55,621 nt of DNA from Acidimicrobiales bacterium (GTDB taxonomy: Bacteria; Actinomycetota; Actinomycetes; Mycobacteriales; QHCE01), in assembly GCA_003243955.1 (NCBI GenBank), contig QHCE01000081.1:1-55621 (forward strand), in the 5' to 3' direction. Below, piece by piece: positions 15,725-24,478 of this stretch (positions are counted from its first letter, which is position 1; the number at the start of each line of letters is the position of its first letter). The notes beneath the pieces were generated by a model. The model did no database searches and had not been told where the DNA came from. It saw nothing but the letters and a program-made list of their open reading frames with translations. The position numbers and the translations under genes were made by a program.

Positions 15725-17191
15725 ATGCCCGAGAAGCGAGGTTTCGTGGCAGTGCAAGTTCCATCGTCAGCCGCACAGCGTGCCGCTGACGAGTTACCTA
15801 ATATCGTCAAGGCGTACGACATACGGGGTCTGGTTGGGCAGCAGCTCAACGAAGAGTCGGCATGGGCGCTTGGGGCGGGCTTTGCCCACCTCGTTGATGC
15901 GCCGGTGATCGCGGTCGCCCACGACATGCGGGACTCGTCTCCAGGATTAGCGCAGGCTTTCGCTCAGGGCGCGAGCGAAACTGGCACAGATGTTCGGATG
16001 GTCGGTCTCGCATCGACGGACATGCTGTACTTCGTCAGTGGCCACTATGACGTGCCAGGAGCAATGTTCACCGCTAGCCACAACCCAGCCGCCTACAACG
16101 GAGTCAAAGTCTGCCGCGCCGGTGCCGGCCCGATCAGCACCGAAACTGGTTTGAAGCAGATGGCGGTTACCGCTCGCGCTCTACTGTCTGGGGAGCAATG
16201 CCTCCCGCCGGTGGTTACCAGCGGCCCGGCTGGCGCAGTAAGCTCATTAGAGGCCCTCAACGATTACGCGGCATACTTAAATGGGCTCGTGGAACTGTCG
16301 GAGATTCGGCCGCTAAAAGTCGTCGCGGATGCTGGAAATGGTATGGCCGGATACACGGTGCCCGCGGTATTTGCCGGGCTGCCGCTGGAGGTGGTGCCGT
16401 TGTACTTCGAGCTTGACGGCACGTTCCCCAATCACGAGGCTAATCCTCTGGAGCCGGCAAACCTGGTGGATTTACAACGAGCAGTGCGAGAGCATGGAGC
16501 CGATATCGGACTGGCATTCGATGGTGACGCCGATCGTTGTTTCGTGGTCGATGAGCGTGGCGAGCCGGTCTCGCCCAGCGCGGTGACAGCTCTAGTGGCC
16601 AGCGTGGAGCTTGTCCGCGACCCCGGTGCCACCGTCATCTACAACCTGATCACTTCCGCGGCTGTCCCCGAGATTATTGCCGAGCACGGGGGAGTGGGTG
16701 TACGAAGCCGGGTTGGCCACTCCTATATCAAAGCCGAGATGGCCCGCACCGGCGCCATATTTGGTGGCGAGCATTCAGCGCATTACTATTTTCGCAGTTT
16801 CTGGCGGGCCGATACCGGAATGCTTGCCGCGATGCATGTATTGGCGGCGTTGGGCACTCAGGATAGACCTCTGTCGGAGCTGGCTGCGCAATATCACCGC
16901 TACCCCGCATCGGGTGAAATCAACTCGAAGGTCGATGACGCACCAGCGGTGTTGGTCGCCGTAGAAAATGCCTACTCCGCGCTGCCAGACACGAGTGTGG
17001 ACCACTTGGACGGTTTGACGATCACGTTTGGCGACGCCAGCTGGTTCAACGTTCGAGCCTCAAACACCGAGCCGCTGCTGCGGTTAAATGTAGAGGCACA
17101 CGATGCCACCCGGCTAGCCCAGCTGCGTGAGGAAGTACTGGGAATGATTCGTGCCGGTAACGTGGAACCTCTGGAGAGTCCTCGACCATGA
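15725..17191 (+). CDS. manB: Phosphomannomutase/phosphoglucomutase
   Basis: An alpha-D-phosphohexomutase of about 488 residues that converts mannose-6-phosphate to mannose-1-phosphate for GDP-mannose synthesis. Conserved motifs: IVKAYDIRG near the start, MFTASHNPAAYNGVKV with the phosphoserine, the metal-binding DGDADR loop (LAFDGDADRCFVVDE), GGEHSAHYYFR for sugar recognition, and RASNTEPLLRLNVEA for phosphate binding. It belongs to one operon with the SIS gene (ATGA overlap), the CDF gene and manA. ATG at 15725 leaves a 25-residue leader; TTG at 15680 and a GTG near 15749 are possible alternatives. Confidence 0.93.
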   Translation: MPEKRGFVAVQVPSSAAQRAADELPNIVKAYDIRGLVGQQLNEESAWALGAGFAHLVDAPVIAVAHDMRDSSPGLAQAFAQGASETGTDVRMVGLASTDMLYFVSGHYDVPGAMFTASHNPAAYNGVKVCRAGAGPISTETGLKQMAVTARALLSGEQCLPPVVTSGPAGAVSSLEALNDYAAYLNGLVELSEIRPLKVVADAGNGMAGYTVPAVFAGLPLEVVPLYFELDGTFPNHEANPLEPANLVDLQRAVREHGADIGLAFDGDADRCFVVDERGEPVSPSAVTALVASVELVRDPGATVIYNLITSAAVPEIIAEHGGVGVRSRVGHSYIKAEMARTGAIFGGEHSAHYYFRSFWRADTGMLAAMHVLAALGTQDRPLSELAAQYHRYPASGEINSKVDDAPAVLVAVENAYSALPDTSVDHLDGLTITFGDASWFNVRASNTEPLLRLNVEAHDATRLAQLREEVLGMIRAGNVEPLESPRP

Positions 17192-18342
17192 CCCACTCCG
17201 CGATACCTGAAGAGCTGGACGAAGTACGACTTGACGATGTGCAGCTGCTATCGCGTGGCAGCGCTGATGAGATGCTGCGATCTGTGGCCGCCGCCGGGGC
17301 TCAGGTTCGAGAAGCGGCGGTGCTTACCGCGGATGCGCATCTGCATACCCTGGCCGATGACGGCCGACCTCGGGCACTCGTAGTTGCTGGTGTCGGTACG
17401 GCAGCCCGTGTTGGCGAGGCACTTGCCGCGGTAGCCGGTTCTCGCTGTACGGTGCCAGTGTTGTCCCACCTCAGCGCCGGAATTCCGGGCTGGGTCGGCG
17501 CCGCTGATGTAGTGATTGCGGTCTCAGCGTCGGGACACGGTCCGGAAGCGCTCGCCGCCGCGGAAGCCGCGGCGCACCGTGGTGCGCGACTAGTCGCCGT
17601 AGGCGCGGCCGATTCACCGTTGCAGGCTACGGCTGAGCGAGCACATGCGGTGTTCGTGCCAGTGCCGCCGCGCCGTCCCGCGCGGGTGAGTTTTTGGGGC
17701 TTGGTTGTTCCTGTGCTCATGGCGGGGCGAGCCTTGGGTTTGGTCTCGGTTACTGAAGCCGACCTTGCTGAGACCGCCGCTCGTCTGGACTCTGACGCGC
17801 AGCGCTGCCGGGCCAGTCTGGACGCGGTAGTGAATGCGGGAAAGTCGCTCGCGGTGGACCTTGCCGGAAACATTCCGGTGATTTGGGGGTCTTCGCGACT
17901 CGCCGCGGTAGCCGCTACGCGTTTTGCTGACCAGCTGGCGGCGAACGCGCATTATCCGGCGGTATCTGGTTCGTTGGTGGAGGCTAGCCGCGCCAGGGTG
18001 GGGCTATTGGATGGCGTGTTCGGAGCTCAGGCCGCCAGCCCCGATGACCTATTCGCCGATCGGGAGCAGGCCCAGCATGAAACCAGGCTCCGGTTGGTTA
18101 TTTTCCGGGATGAGGCTGAATCCGCGATCGGCATCCACCGTGCGGAAGCGGTGGTAGAGCTGGCCAGCACACGAGGCATTGGGGTGAACATTCTGCCGGC
18201 CGAGGGCATGTCGCCGCTAGAGCGCCTAGCTTCGTTGGTCACCGTGCCCGATTTCGCGTCGGTATATTTGGCGCTGTTACACGGTATGGACCCCATCACA
18301 GTACCCGCGGTAAGTGACCTCAAAGATGCGATGACGCCGTGA
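17188..18342 (+). CDS. SIS-domain protein of the mannose operon (TobH-like)
   Basis: A 384-residue protein with two sugar-isomerase-type halves. The first has ALVVAGVGTAARVGEALAAVAG and VVIAVSASGHGPEALAAAEAA (phospho-sugar loop); the second has IPVIWGSSRLAAVAATRFADQLAANAHYPAV. This is the mycobacterial Rv3256c type, always found between the phosphomannomutase and manA genes. Its activity is not established; a phosphomannose or phosphoglucose isomerase role, or regulation of manA, is suggested by context. The ATG overlaps the mutase stop (17188-17191) and its own stop overlaps the next start (GTGA, 18339-18342), so expression is tightly coupled. Confidence 0.85.
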   Translation: MTHSAIPEELDEVRLDDVQLLSRGSADEMLRSVAAAGAQVREAAVLTADAHLHTLADDGRPRALVVAGVGTAARVGEALAAVAGSRCTVPVLSHLSAGIPGWVGAADVVIAVSASGHGPEALAAAEAAAHRGARLVAVGAADSPLQATAERAHAVFVPVPPRRPARVSFWGLVVPVLMAGRALGLVSVTEADLAETAARLDSDAQRCRASLDAVVNAGKSLAVDLAGNIPVIWGSSRLAAVAATRFADQLAANAHYPAVSGSLVEASRARVGLLDGVFGAQAASPDDLFADREQAQHETRLRLVIFRDEAESAIGIHRAEAVVELASTRGIGVNILPAEGMSPLERLASLVTVPDFASVYLALLHGMDPITVPAVSDLKDAMTP

Positions 18343-19268
18343 GCGCAGCTGGCGGAGCCACGGCGGTTCTGGCGGCGTTTCTTGCGAACATAGGAATTGC
18401 GATCACGAAGCTTGTCGCGTTTCTCCTTACTCAATCTTCGTCTATGTTGGCCGAGTCCATTCACTCGTTGGCCGACTCCAGCAATCAGCTGCTGCTCCTG
18501 TTTGGCGGCAGAAGGGCGCGACGCAGCGCCACATCCGAGCATCCGTTCGGCTTTGGGCGCGAACGTTATGTTTACGCGTTTCTCGTTTCGGTAGTGCTGT
18601 TCAGCGTCGGCGGTATCTTCGCGCTGTACGAGGGGTATCACAAGCTTATGCACCCCGAGCCGATTACCGCTTGGCAGTGGGTGCCAGTGCTGGTGCTCGT
18701 TCTTGCGATTGGGTTGGAGACTAGCTCGTTTGTCACTGCCATCAGCGAGTCCAACAAGGTGCGCGGCACCGCGTCTTGGATGCGGTTTATCCGACGAGCC
18801 AAGGCCCCGGAACTGCCATTAGTGCTGTTGGAGGATGCAGCCGCGTTGCTAGGTTTGGTGTGCGCGTTGGTAGGCGTTACGTTGACGTTGGTCACTGGCA
18901 GCGGCTTGTGGGACGCCGCGGCCACACTGGCGATCGGGGTATTGTTGGTTGTGGTGGCGCTGTTTCTAGCTGCGGAGACCAAAAGCCTGTTATTGGGTGA
19001 ATCGGCCGGCGCCGAACACACACAGGCTATCGAAGCGGCTATTACCGATGGTGGGAACGTTATAAGCCTTATCAGCTTGAAGACTATGCACTTGGGACCA
19101 GAGGAGCTGCTGATCGCGGCCAAGGTCGCGGTACCGCCGGATATGACGGCGCAACGTTTAGCCAGCAGCATCGACGCCGCGGAAGCCAGGATCCGTAGTG
19201 TCGTGCCGTTGAAGTGCGGGATCTATCTTGAGCCAGACATCGCCCGTGCCACATCGAGTAAGTCGTGA
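18339..19268 (+). CDS. Cation diffusion facilitator family transporter
   Basis: A 309-residue CDF transporter, a metal/proton antiporter that exports divalent cations such as zinc or manganese. About six helices are visible. The helix II motif AESIHSLADSSNQ carries the metal-binding His/Asp pair, and the C-terminal 80 residues form the cytoplasmic metal-sensing domain (ISLKTMHLGPEELLIAAKVAVP). The GTG start overlaps the SIS gene stop and manA follows 7 bases after the stop. Its place inside the mannose operon is notable because ManA is a zinc enzyme, but a functional link is only a guess. Confidence 0.88.
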   Translation: MSAAGGATAVLAAFLANIGIAITKLVAFLLTQSSSMLAESIHSLADSSNQLLLLFGGRRARRSATSEHPFGFGRERYVYAFLVSVVLFSVGGIFALYEGYHKLMHPEPITAWQWVPVLVLVLAIGLETSSFVTAISESNKVRGTASWMRFIRRAKAPELPLVLLEDAAALLGLVCALVGVTLTLVTGSGLWDAAATLAIGVLLVVVALFLAAETKSLLLGESAGAEHTQAIEAAITDGGNVISLISLKTMHLGPEELLIAAKVAVPPDMTAQRLASSIDAAEARIRSVVPLKCGIYLEPDIARATSSKS

Positions 19269-19275
19269 GTGCTGT

Positions 19276-20475
19276 ATGGAGCTATTGAACAATCCGATCC
19301 AGTACTACGACTGGGGTTCCCGCTACACATTGGCCGCGCTGCAAGGCCGTCCGCAACCTAGCGAACGTCCCGAGGCTGAGCTGTGGATCGGAGCGCATTG
19401 CGCGGCGCCATCGACTCTGCTGCGAAACGGGCAGATCAGATCGTTTCCGCAGGTGATCGCGGCTGGTCCAGAACATGAGTTAGGCCGGCAGCAGCTCGAC
19501 ACTTTCGGTCCTCGGTTGCCTTATCTGTGCAAACTTCTTGTCGCTGAGCGACCGTTGAGTATTCAGGTTCATCCAAGCTCCGACCAAGCTGAGGCGGGTT
19601 TCGCCGCCGAGCGTGCCGCTGGGCTTGATCTCGCCGATCCTCAACGCAACTATCGCGATCCCTACCACAAGCCAGAACTGCTCTGTGCTGTCACCGAGTT
19701 CGAGGGTTTATACGGTTTTCGTCCCGTTGCGCAGGCGGCGGCAGTGTTGCGCGAGCTTCGAGTGCCGATGCTTAACGAGTATGCGGATCGGTTGTTGCGG
19801 CAGCCGGAGGGGCTGCGTGCTGTCTTCACCGAGCTGGTCACGGGAGCGGCCCCTACGGGGGTAGTACCGGCCACTGCCGCCGCACTGCGCCGCGCCGCCC
19901 CGCGTTCGGGGAAGTTCACCAACGATTACGCCGCGTGCGCCGCGATCGCCGATCTTTACCCCGACGATGTGGGAGTTGTGCTTGCGCTGCTGCTCAATTA
20001 TCTGCGTTTAGCACCTGGTGACGCTGTATATGTGCACGCGGGAATGCCCCACGCGCATGTGCGCGGCTTCGGAGTGGAGGTAATGGCGAGCTCGGACAAC
20101 GTAGTTCGATGCGGGCTTACCGGCAAACACATTGATATCGCGGAGCTACTCAAACTCACTTCTTGGCAGCCAGAATGTGTAGCACCGCTGCCCCCCATCG
20201 AGCTGGCGCCGAAGATGCTGCGCTGGCTTGTTCCCGCCGCGGAGTTCATGCTCACCCGTCTCGAGCTTTCCGCGGCGGATAAGCCCACCATGCTTGATGA
20301 TCCTGGCCCGCGTGTGGTGCTGTGTTTGTCCGGGCAGGTGCAGGCGGCTGGCGGCAGAGCACCGGTAATTTTGAATGCGGGGCAAGCTGCCTACTGCTCA
20401 GCCGGCGATGGCCCGATTATCCTCTCCGGCGCCGGCAGCGCCTTCGTCGTCAGTGTGAGTGCGGCCGTCGGGTGA
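19276..20475 (+). CDS. manA: Mannose-6-phosphate isomerase, class I
   Basis: A 399-residue zinc-dependent isomerase that interconverts fructose-6-phosphate and mannose-6-phosphate. It begins MELLNNPIQYYDWGSRYTLAAL, the usual family start. AELWIGAH, SIQVHPSSDQAEAGF and KPELLCAVTEFEGLYGF carry the zinc ligands and active-site residues; AVYVHAGMPHAHVRGFGVEVMASSDNVVRCGL is the second cupin strand with the catalytic region. I chose ATG at 19276 because homology begins there; a longer reading from 19228 only covers the end of the transporter gene. It is the last gene of the operon that starts with the phosphomannomutase. Confidence 0.94.
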   Translation: MELLNNPIQYYDWGSRYTLAALQGRPQPSERPEAELWIGAHCAAPSTLLRNGQIRSFPQVIAAGPEHELGRQQLDTFGPRLPYLCKLLVAERPLSIQVHPSSDQAEAGFAAERAAGLDLADPQRNYRDPYHKPELLCAVTEFEGLYGFRPVAQAAAVLRELRVPMLNEYADRLLRQPEGLRAVFTELVTGAAPTGVVPATAAALRRAAPRSGKFTNDYAACAAIADLYPDDVGVVLALLLNYLRLAPGDAVYVHAGMPHAHVRGFGVEVMASSDNVVRCGLTGKHIDIAELLKLTSWQPECVAPLPPIELAPKMLRWLVPAAEFMLTRLELSAADKPTMLDDPGPRVVLCLSGQVQAAGGRAPVILNAGQAAYCSAGDGPIILSGAGSAFVVSVSAAVG

Positions 20476-20520
20476 CGTGTCTGGGGTGGCCCGCACCGGT
20501 CGTTGTTGTTGAGGATTAAT

Positions 20521-22044
20521 GTGGCTGCTATGACTTCCATGCTGTCGCAGTCTGAACCTAGGGTTAATCCTTGGAGCCCACCTCCTACTAAGCCTCTCGT
20601 CAAGGAGGACTTTCGGGTAGCTGATCTCTCCCTGGCTGAATTCGGGCGCAAGGAAATTGACCTGGCCGAGCATGAAATGCCAGGGTTGATGGCGCTACGC
20701 GCCGAGTACGCGGCGGCGCGGCCACTGGCTGGCGCGCGCATCGTTGGGTCGTTGCACATGACGGTGCAGACCGCGGTGTTGATCGAAACGCTTGCCGCAC
20801 TTGGTGCCCAGCTGCGCTGGGCGAGCTGCAATATTTTCTCCACCCAGGACCATGCCGCGGCGGCGGTGGTAGTGGGATCGGGCGGCACCGCCGAGCAACC
20901 TAGAGGTGTTCCGGTTTTCGCGTGGAAGGGTGAAACGCTCGAGGAGTACTGGTGGTGCCTGGACCAGGCCTGCACGTGGGAGGGTGAGGCGCCTAATCTC
21001 ATCGTTGATGACGGTGGAGACGCCACTATGCTGCTGCACCGCGGTGCCCAAGCCGAGAAGATCTTCGCCCAGAGCGGTTCGCTGCCCGATCCAGCCTCGG
21101 CCTCCTCGCAGGAAGAATCGGTGCTGCTGGGTTTAATCGCGGCATCGATTCAGCGGCAGCCACAGCGGTTTACAGTCCTAGCCCAAGGCATCATTGGGGT
21201 GAGTGAAGAGACAACGACCGGTGTGCATCGGCTGTATGAAGCACAGCGGGCCGGAACGCTGGCGTTTCCGGCCATTAACGTCAATGACTCGGTCACCAAA
21301 AGCAAATTCGACAACAAGTATGGTTGTCGGCATTCGCTGATTGATGGGATCAACCGTGGTACCGATGTTTTGATCGGGGGCAAAGTTGCGGTGGTGTGTG
21401 GTTATGGCGATGTAGGCAAGGGCTGCGCGGAGTCGCTACGTGGCCAGGGCGCACGGGTGGTCATCACCGAGATCGACCCCATCTGCGCGTTGCAAGCAGC
21501 CATGGATGGCTTCGAGGTCACTACCCTAGAAGCTGTTGTTCCAACCGGGGATATTTTCATTACTGCCACCGGCTGTCTCGACGTCATCACCGCCACTCAC
21601 ATCGCGGCCATGAAGCACGGTGCGATTGTGGGCAACATCGGTCATTTCGACAACGAGATTGATATGGCCGGACTTGCCGCCAGCCCTGGAGTGCGCAAAG
21701 TTACGGTGAAACCTCAGGTGGATCAGTGGATTTTTCCGGATGGGCACGGTGTGCTGGTGCTCAGTGAGGGGCGGCTGTTGAATCTGGGCAATGCTACTGG
21801 CCATCCGAGTTTTGTAATGAGCGCGTCGTTTGCCAATCAGGTGCTGGCTCAGCTGGAGCTGTACACCAACTCTGACGCTTACCCATTAGGCGTGCATCGG
21901 CTGCCCAAGCAGCTGGATGAGAAAGTGGCGCGGTTACATCTGGATGCTCTCGGGGTCCGGCTCACCACATTGACCGTTACCCAGGCCAACTATTTCGGCA
22001 TCCCGCCGCAGGGCCCGTACAAGTCTGAGCACTACCGGTACTAA
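20521..22044 (+). CDS. ahcY: Adenosylhomocysteinase (S-adenosylhomocysteine hydrolase)
   Basis: A 507-residue enzyme that splits S-adenosylhomocysteine to adenosine and homocysteine, keeping methylation reactions going. [37 protein letters not shown] is the substrate domain; the NAD domain has [30 protein letters not shown]; the end is PYKSEHYRY, with the conserved Lys and Tyr that reach into the neighbouring subunit. The length includes the actinobacterial insertion near residue 150. GAGGA lies 5 bases before the GTG at 20521, which decides the start; ATG at 20530 is possible. No SAH-riboswitch-like structure was visible in the 45 bases upstream. Confidence 0.95.
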   Translation: MAAMTSMLSQSEPRVNPWSPPPTKPLVKEDFRVADLSLAEFGRKEIDLAEHEMPGLMALRAEYAAARPLAGARIVGSLHMTVQTAVLIETLAALGAQLRWASCNIFSTQDHAAAAVVVGSGGTAEQPRGVPVFAWKGETLEEYWWCLDQACTWEGEAPNLIVDDGGDATMLLHRGAQAEKIFAQSGSLPDPASASSQEESVLLGLIAASIQRQPQRFTVLAQGIIGVSEETTTGVHRLYEAQRAGTLAFPAINVNDSVTKSKFDNKYGCRHSLIDGINRGTDVLIGGKVAVVCGYGDVGKGCAESLRGQGARVVITEIDPICALQAAMDGFEVTTLEAVVPTGDIFITATGCLDVITATHIAAMKHGAIVGNIGHFDNEIDMAGLAASPGVRKVTVKPQVDQWIFPDGHGVLVLSEGRLLNLGNATGHPSFVMSASFANQVLAQLELYTNSDAYPLGVHRLPKQLDEKVARLHLDALGVRLTTLTVTQANYFGIPPQGPYKSEHYRY

Positions 22045-22065
22045 GCCAGCTCCACGTCTGACCGT

Positions 22066-22106
22066 AGTGCTACCGCTTGGACGATTTTCCTCCAAACGGT
22101 AGCACT
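22066..22106. terminator. Hairpin between sahH and the MazEF pair
   Basis: AGTGCTACCGCTTGG (22066-22080) pairs with CCAAACGGTAGCACT (22092-22106), 14 of 15 positions, around an 11-base loop. No T-run follows. It may end sahH transcripts, or act as an operator for the toxin-antitoxin genes that start 30 bases later; GGTAGC recurs at 22110. Confidence 0.6.
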
Positions 22107-22135
22107 ATCGGTAGCCTCCTGGGTAGGATGATGAT

Positions 22136-22366
22136 ATGAAGATTAGTGTCAGCTTGCCTACAGAGGACATAACTTTTGTTGATGTATATGGCGGCCAGCG
22201 TGATATTCCGTCAAGGTCATCGGTGATTCATCACGCCATAGGGTTGCTTCGAACCGTGAGCATGGAAGACGCTTACGCGTCCGCGTGGGAGGAATGGACC
22301 GCGGGAGAAGATGCCGCGCTGTGGGACACCACGTCCGGAGACGGGATCACTAATGCGCCGCGGTGA
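22136..22366 (+). CDS. MazE-type antitoxin
   Basis: A 76-residue protein with a ribbon-helix-helix-like N-terminus (MKISVSLPTEDITFVDVYGGQRDIPSRSSVIHHAIGLLR) and an acidic, Trp-containing tail (ASAWEEWTAGEDAALWD) of the kind that wraps around MazF. It would neutralise the toxin and repress the operon. Its last 14 bases overlap the toxin start, as expected of a coupled pair. The family is inferred from this layout and the tail, not from a strong motif. Confidence 0.82.
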   Translation: MKISVSLPTEDITFVDVYGGQRDIPSRSSVIHHAIGLLRTVSMEDAYASAWEEWTAGEDAALWDTTSGDGITNAPR

Positions 22367-22700
22367 GATCTATTGGGTAGATCTTGAACCGGCTCGAGGG
22401 TCAGAGGCCGGTAAAACCCGACCTGCGATCATTGTGAGCAACGATGCCGCTAATCGTACAGCGCAGCGGTCTGGCCAGGGGGTTATAACAGTGGTGCCAG
22501 CCACGTCTAATGTCACGCGAGTTTTCCCTTTTCAAGTACTGTTACCAGCTGCCCTCTCCGGCCTTCCACATGATTCGAAGGCTCAAGCTGAGCAAGTGCG
22601 CGCTGTCGCGGTGAATAGGCTCAGGAGCCGCATCGGACAGCTGTCGGAAGCTGCGCTGCGCGAGGTAGATGCCGCACTTCGGATACATCTTGCGCTGTAA
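22353..22700 (+). CDS. mazF: MazF/PemK-type toxin (endoribonuclease)
   Basis: A 115-residue MazF-fold toxin. MRRGEIYWVDLEPARGSEAGKTRPAIIVSND is the family signature, with the Arg and Thr-Arg-Pro positions used in RNA cleavage; the C-terminal VRAVAVNRLRSRIGQLSEAALREVDAALRIHL also matches well. Such toxins cut mRNA, tRNA or rRNA at short sequences. ATG at 22353 is chosen because homology starts there and it overlaps the antitoxin gene. The length and motif set indicate an intact toxin. Confidence 0.92.
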   Translation: MRRGEIYWVDLEPARGSEAGKTRPAIIVSNDAANRTAQRSGQGVITVVPATSNVTRVFPFQVLLPAALSGLPHDSKAQAEQVRAVAVNRLRSRIGQLSEAALREVDAALRIHLAL

Positions 22701-23026
22701 GAGCCGACGCATAGCCGGTAGTTAGCTACATTCTGAGTCCTCAAAACAGACCTTGACCATGTGCTGATCAGAACGTTAATAGAAGATTGGTACGGGCGCG
22801 AGTGACGGAAAATCCCGGTGTTCGCCACCCGATCGCCCGTCTGTGCAGCACCGGGATTGCAGCCAAACATCAGCTTACACCCCTTGGAAGAGAAGAGCGA
22901 GTGTTCATGAAATTCAGCGTATGCCAGTACTAAAACTGGGTCAGAAGTGACAATTTTTAGCTGGCGTCATGCAGCATACTGCGACAAGTAACTTGGTCGC
23001 AGTCATTGCCGGAATCTCTCCTCCTC
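22701..23026. other. Gene-free spacer with three inverted repeats
   Basis: I see no gene in these 326 bases. They contain AATCCCGGTG (22811-22820) paired with CACCGGGATT (22849-22858); GCCAG...TAAAA near 22923 paired with TTTTAGCTGGC ending near 22964; and ACTGCGACAAGT (22978-22989) paired with ACTTGGTCGCAGT (22991-23003) with one bulge. These could end mazF and the minus-strand hypothetical gene, or be traces of an earlier insertion. Confidence 0.5.
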
Positions 23027-23503
23027 CTATGTGGAACGCGGGCCGTGGAGGAAGTAGTCGATTTCCTTTTCCGCTTCGGTCTTTAAGTCGGGTTCGAGCC
23101 GCCCCCAGCCGCCATTCCATTCGTCGTCCAATCCAACGAAGAGGCCGAGGTCAAAGTCAGGGTAGGTTTGGCCGAGGCGGGCTAGAGTGTCAACGGCGGC
23201 GCGGGTATTTCGATCATCTCGCCATCTGTTGGTTATCCAGTCGACTGCGATTGCTTGGATGGATGAGGTGTCGCTGGGCGCAACCGCGCCGGCCTCAATG
23301 GCGACGTTGGTGAGTAGTTGCTGGAGAGCCCAGGGGTCTTGCTTGTTGTGGCCGGCTAGCATCCTGGTTGATTCGGTATCGATTATATCGGCGGCCAGCC
23401 ATCGGGCTGCAATGTCGGGAAGTTCACCGGTGCGGAGCAGGCCGAGTTGGTGGAGCACGAGTGTCTCGGTCAGGTTTGGCAGCACGCGCCCATCGGATTG
23501 CAT
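23027..23503 (-). CDS. Hypothetical protein, accessory region
   Basis: A 158-residue soluble protein with no signal peptide, helical in its first two thirds (GELPDIAARWLAADIIDTESTRMLAGHNKQDPWALQQLL). Repeated Trp and acidic residues near the end (DDEWNGGWGRLEPDLKTEAEKEIDYFL) are distinctive. Related sequences with the ARWL...D...LAG...DPW pattern occur widely as hypothetical proteins in actinobacteria, but I cannot name the family. I chose ATG at 23503, with a possible -10 TACAGT just upstream; TTG at 23551 would add 16 residues. It is divergent from the macrodomain gene, 106 bases apart. Confidence 0.6.
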   Translation of the reverse strand: MQSDGRVLPNLTETLVLHQLGLLRTGELPDIAARWLAADIIDTESTRMLAGHNKQDPWALQQLLTNVAIEAGAVAPSDTSSIQAIAVDWITNRWRDDRNTRAAVDTLARLGQTYPDFDLGLFVGLDDEWNGGWGRLEPDLKTEAEKEIDYFLHGPRST

Positions 23504-23609
23504 GCTCGACTGTATCTCAGATCCCTTATGTCGTTTTGTGCGAAGCATCAACCGTGGTCCTCGGCGGTTCCGGAGGGCTTACGACATGGTGCACGAGGAA
23601 AGGAGCATC

Positions 23610-24095
23610 ATGGCTGCTGCGCTCTCCATTGAGTACCGCGTTGGCGACGCCACGCGCCCCACCGGCGACGGCCCTAAGGTTGTCGCCCATATCTGCAATG
23701 ACATTGGCGCGTGGGGTAAGGGCTTCGTTCTTGCGCTGTCCAAACGCTGGACCGAACCAGAAGCGGTGTATCGCCGGTGGTTCGCGGACCGCGCTACGAA
23801 CGACTTTCGCCTCGGCTCGGTGCGGCTCGTGCAGGTTGAACCAGATATCTGGGTGGCGAACATCATCGGCCAACGCGGTATCCGTCGAGGTTCCGGCGGT
23901 CCACCGGTGCGTTATGACGCTATCGAGGAGGCGCTCAGCACTGTTGCCGATCAGGCCCGTACTGCGGGTGCGTCGGTTCACATGCCCCGCATTGGTTGCG
24001 GCCTTGCGGGCGGAGACTGGAAAATTATCGCGGCGATCGTTGAGCGCAAACTCTCCGCCACACACGTACCAGTCGTCGTATACGACCTTCCCTGA
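23610..24095 (+). CDS. Macrodomain protein (ADP-ribose binding)
   Basis: A 161-residue single macrodomain. IEYRVGDATRPTGDGPKVVAHICNDIGAWGKGFVLALSKRW has the DAT and the Asn/Gly-rich ADP-ribose-binding loop; VANIIGQRGIR and HMPRIGCGLAGGDWKIIAAIVE hold the second loop. It is closest to the Poa1p/ALC1-like class that removes ADP-ribose from proteins or hydrolyses ADP-ribose-1''-phosphate. No ADP-ribosyltransferase toxin lies beside it, so it is not an obvious DarG antitoxin. AGGAAAGGAG directly upstream decides the ATG at 23610. A fragment of a kinase-like gene follows 7 bases after the stop. Confidence 0.9.
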   Translation: MAAALSIEYRVGDATRPTGDGPKVVAHICNDIGAWGKGFVLALSKRWTEPEAVYRRWFADRATNDFRLGSVRLVQVEPDIWVANIIGQRGIRRGSGGPPVRYDAIEEALSTVADQARTAGASVHMPRIGCGLAGGDWKIIAAIVERKLSATHVPVVVYDLP

Positions 24096-24102
24096 GGTGC
24101 GG

Positions 24103-24249
24103 ATGTGGTGGGGTTCTCTGCGGGTTCACACGCCGGAGTGGTGTGAGTACTTCACCCGCAATGGATATCCCGCCGTGCAGCCGCTCGCCGCAGGGGCAGA
24201 AGGCGCGATTTACCGGCTCGGTGACGGCAGGCCGCGTTTCTGGAGATAG
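24103..24249 (+). pseudogene. Truncated kinase-like fragment
   Basis: A 48-residue reading frame begins 7 bases after the macrodomain gene. The end, GYPAVQPLAAGAEGAIYRLGDGRPRFWR, looks like the glycine-rich ATP-loop start of an aminoglycoside-phosphotransferase or protein-kinase fold, then stops before the catalytic Lys helix. Either it is the 5' remnant of a deleted gene or a short peptide of its own. The similarity is short, so the assignment is tentative. Confidence 0.45.
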
Positions 24250-24366
24250 CTAGGCGATGAAACGTAATCGGGTCATGGCTTGGCGTCAAGTGGTGCTAGC
24301 AGCCTTCCTAATCTGCCATATTTCCGACTCTGGACTGTGATCTGCCCGGCAGTTGCCTGGGGTGGG

Positions 24367-24413
24367 TTGACAACGCACCTTAGGTACCCTTTAGTTTGGT
24401 GAGGCAACCCTTA
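24367..24413 (+). promoter_or_regulatory. efeUOB promoter with DtxR/IdeR-like box
   Basis: TTGACA (24367-24372) and TTAGTT (24391-24396) are 18 bases apart. TTTGGTGAGGCAACCCTTA (24395-24413) matches 14 of 19 positions of the DtxR/IdeR consensus TTAGGTTAGGCTAACCTAA and overlaps the -10 element and probable start point. That placement predicts iron-dependent repression of the ferrous or ferric uptake operon that follows. Confidence 0.65.
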
Positions 24414-24478
24414 CAAATTCGGCGATACTTTGCTCGCTCCGCTCTCGCTGATCTGGTCAACATCGGAAGGTTTACCTC

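Noticed and set aside
20476-20520. Searched for an SAH riboswitch upstream of sahH.
   Set aside because: Only 45 bases separate manA from the start and they do not form the expected structure.
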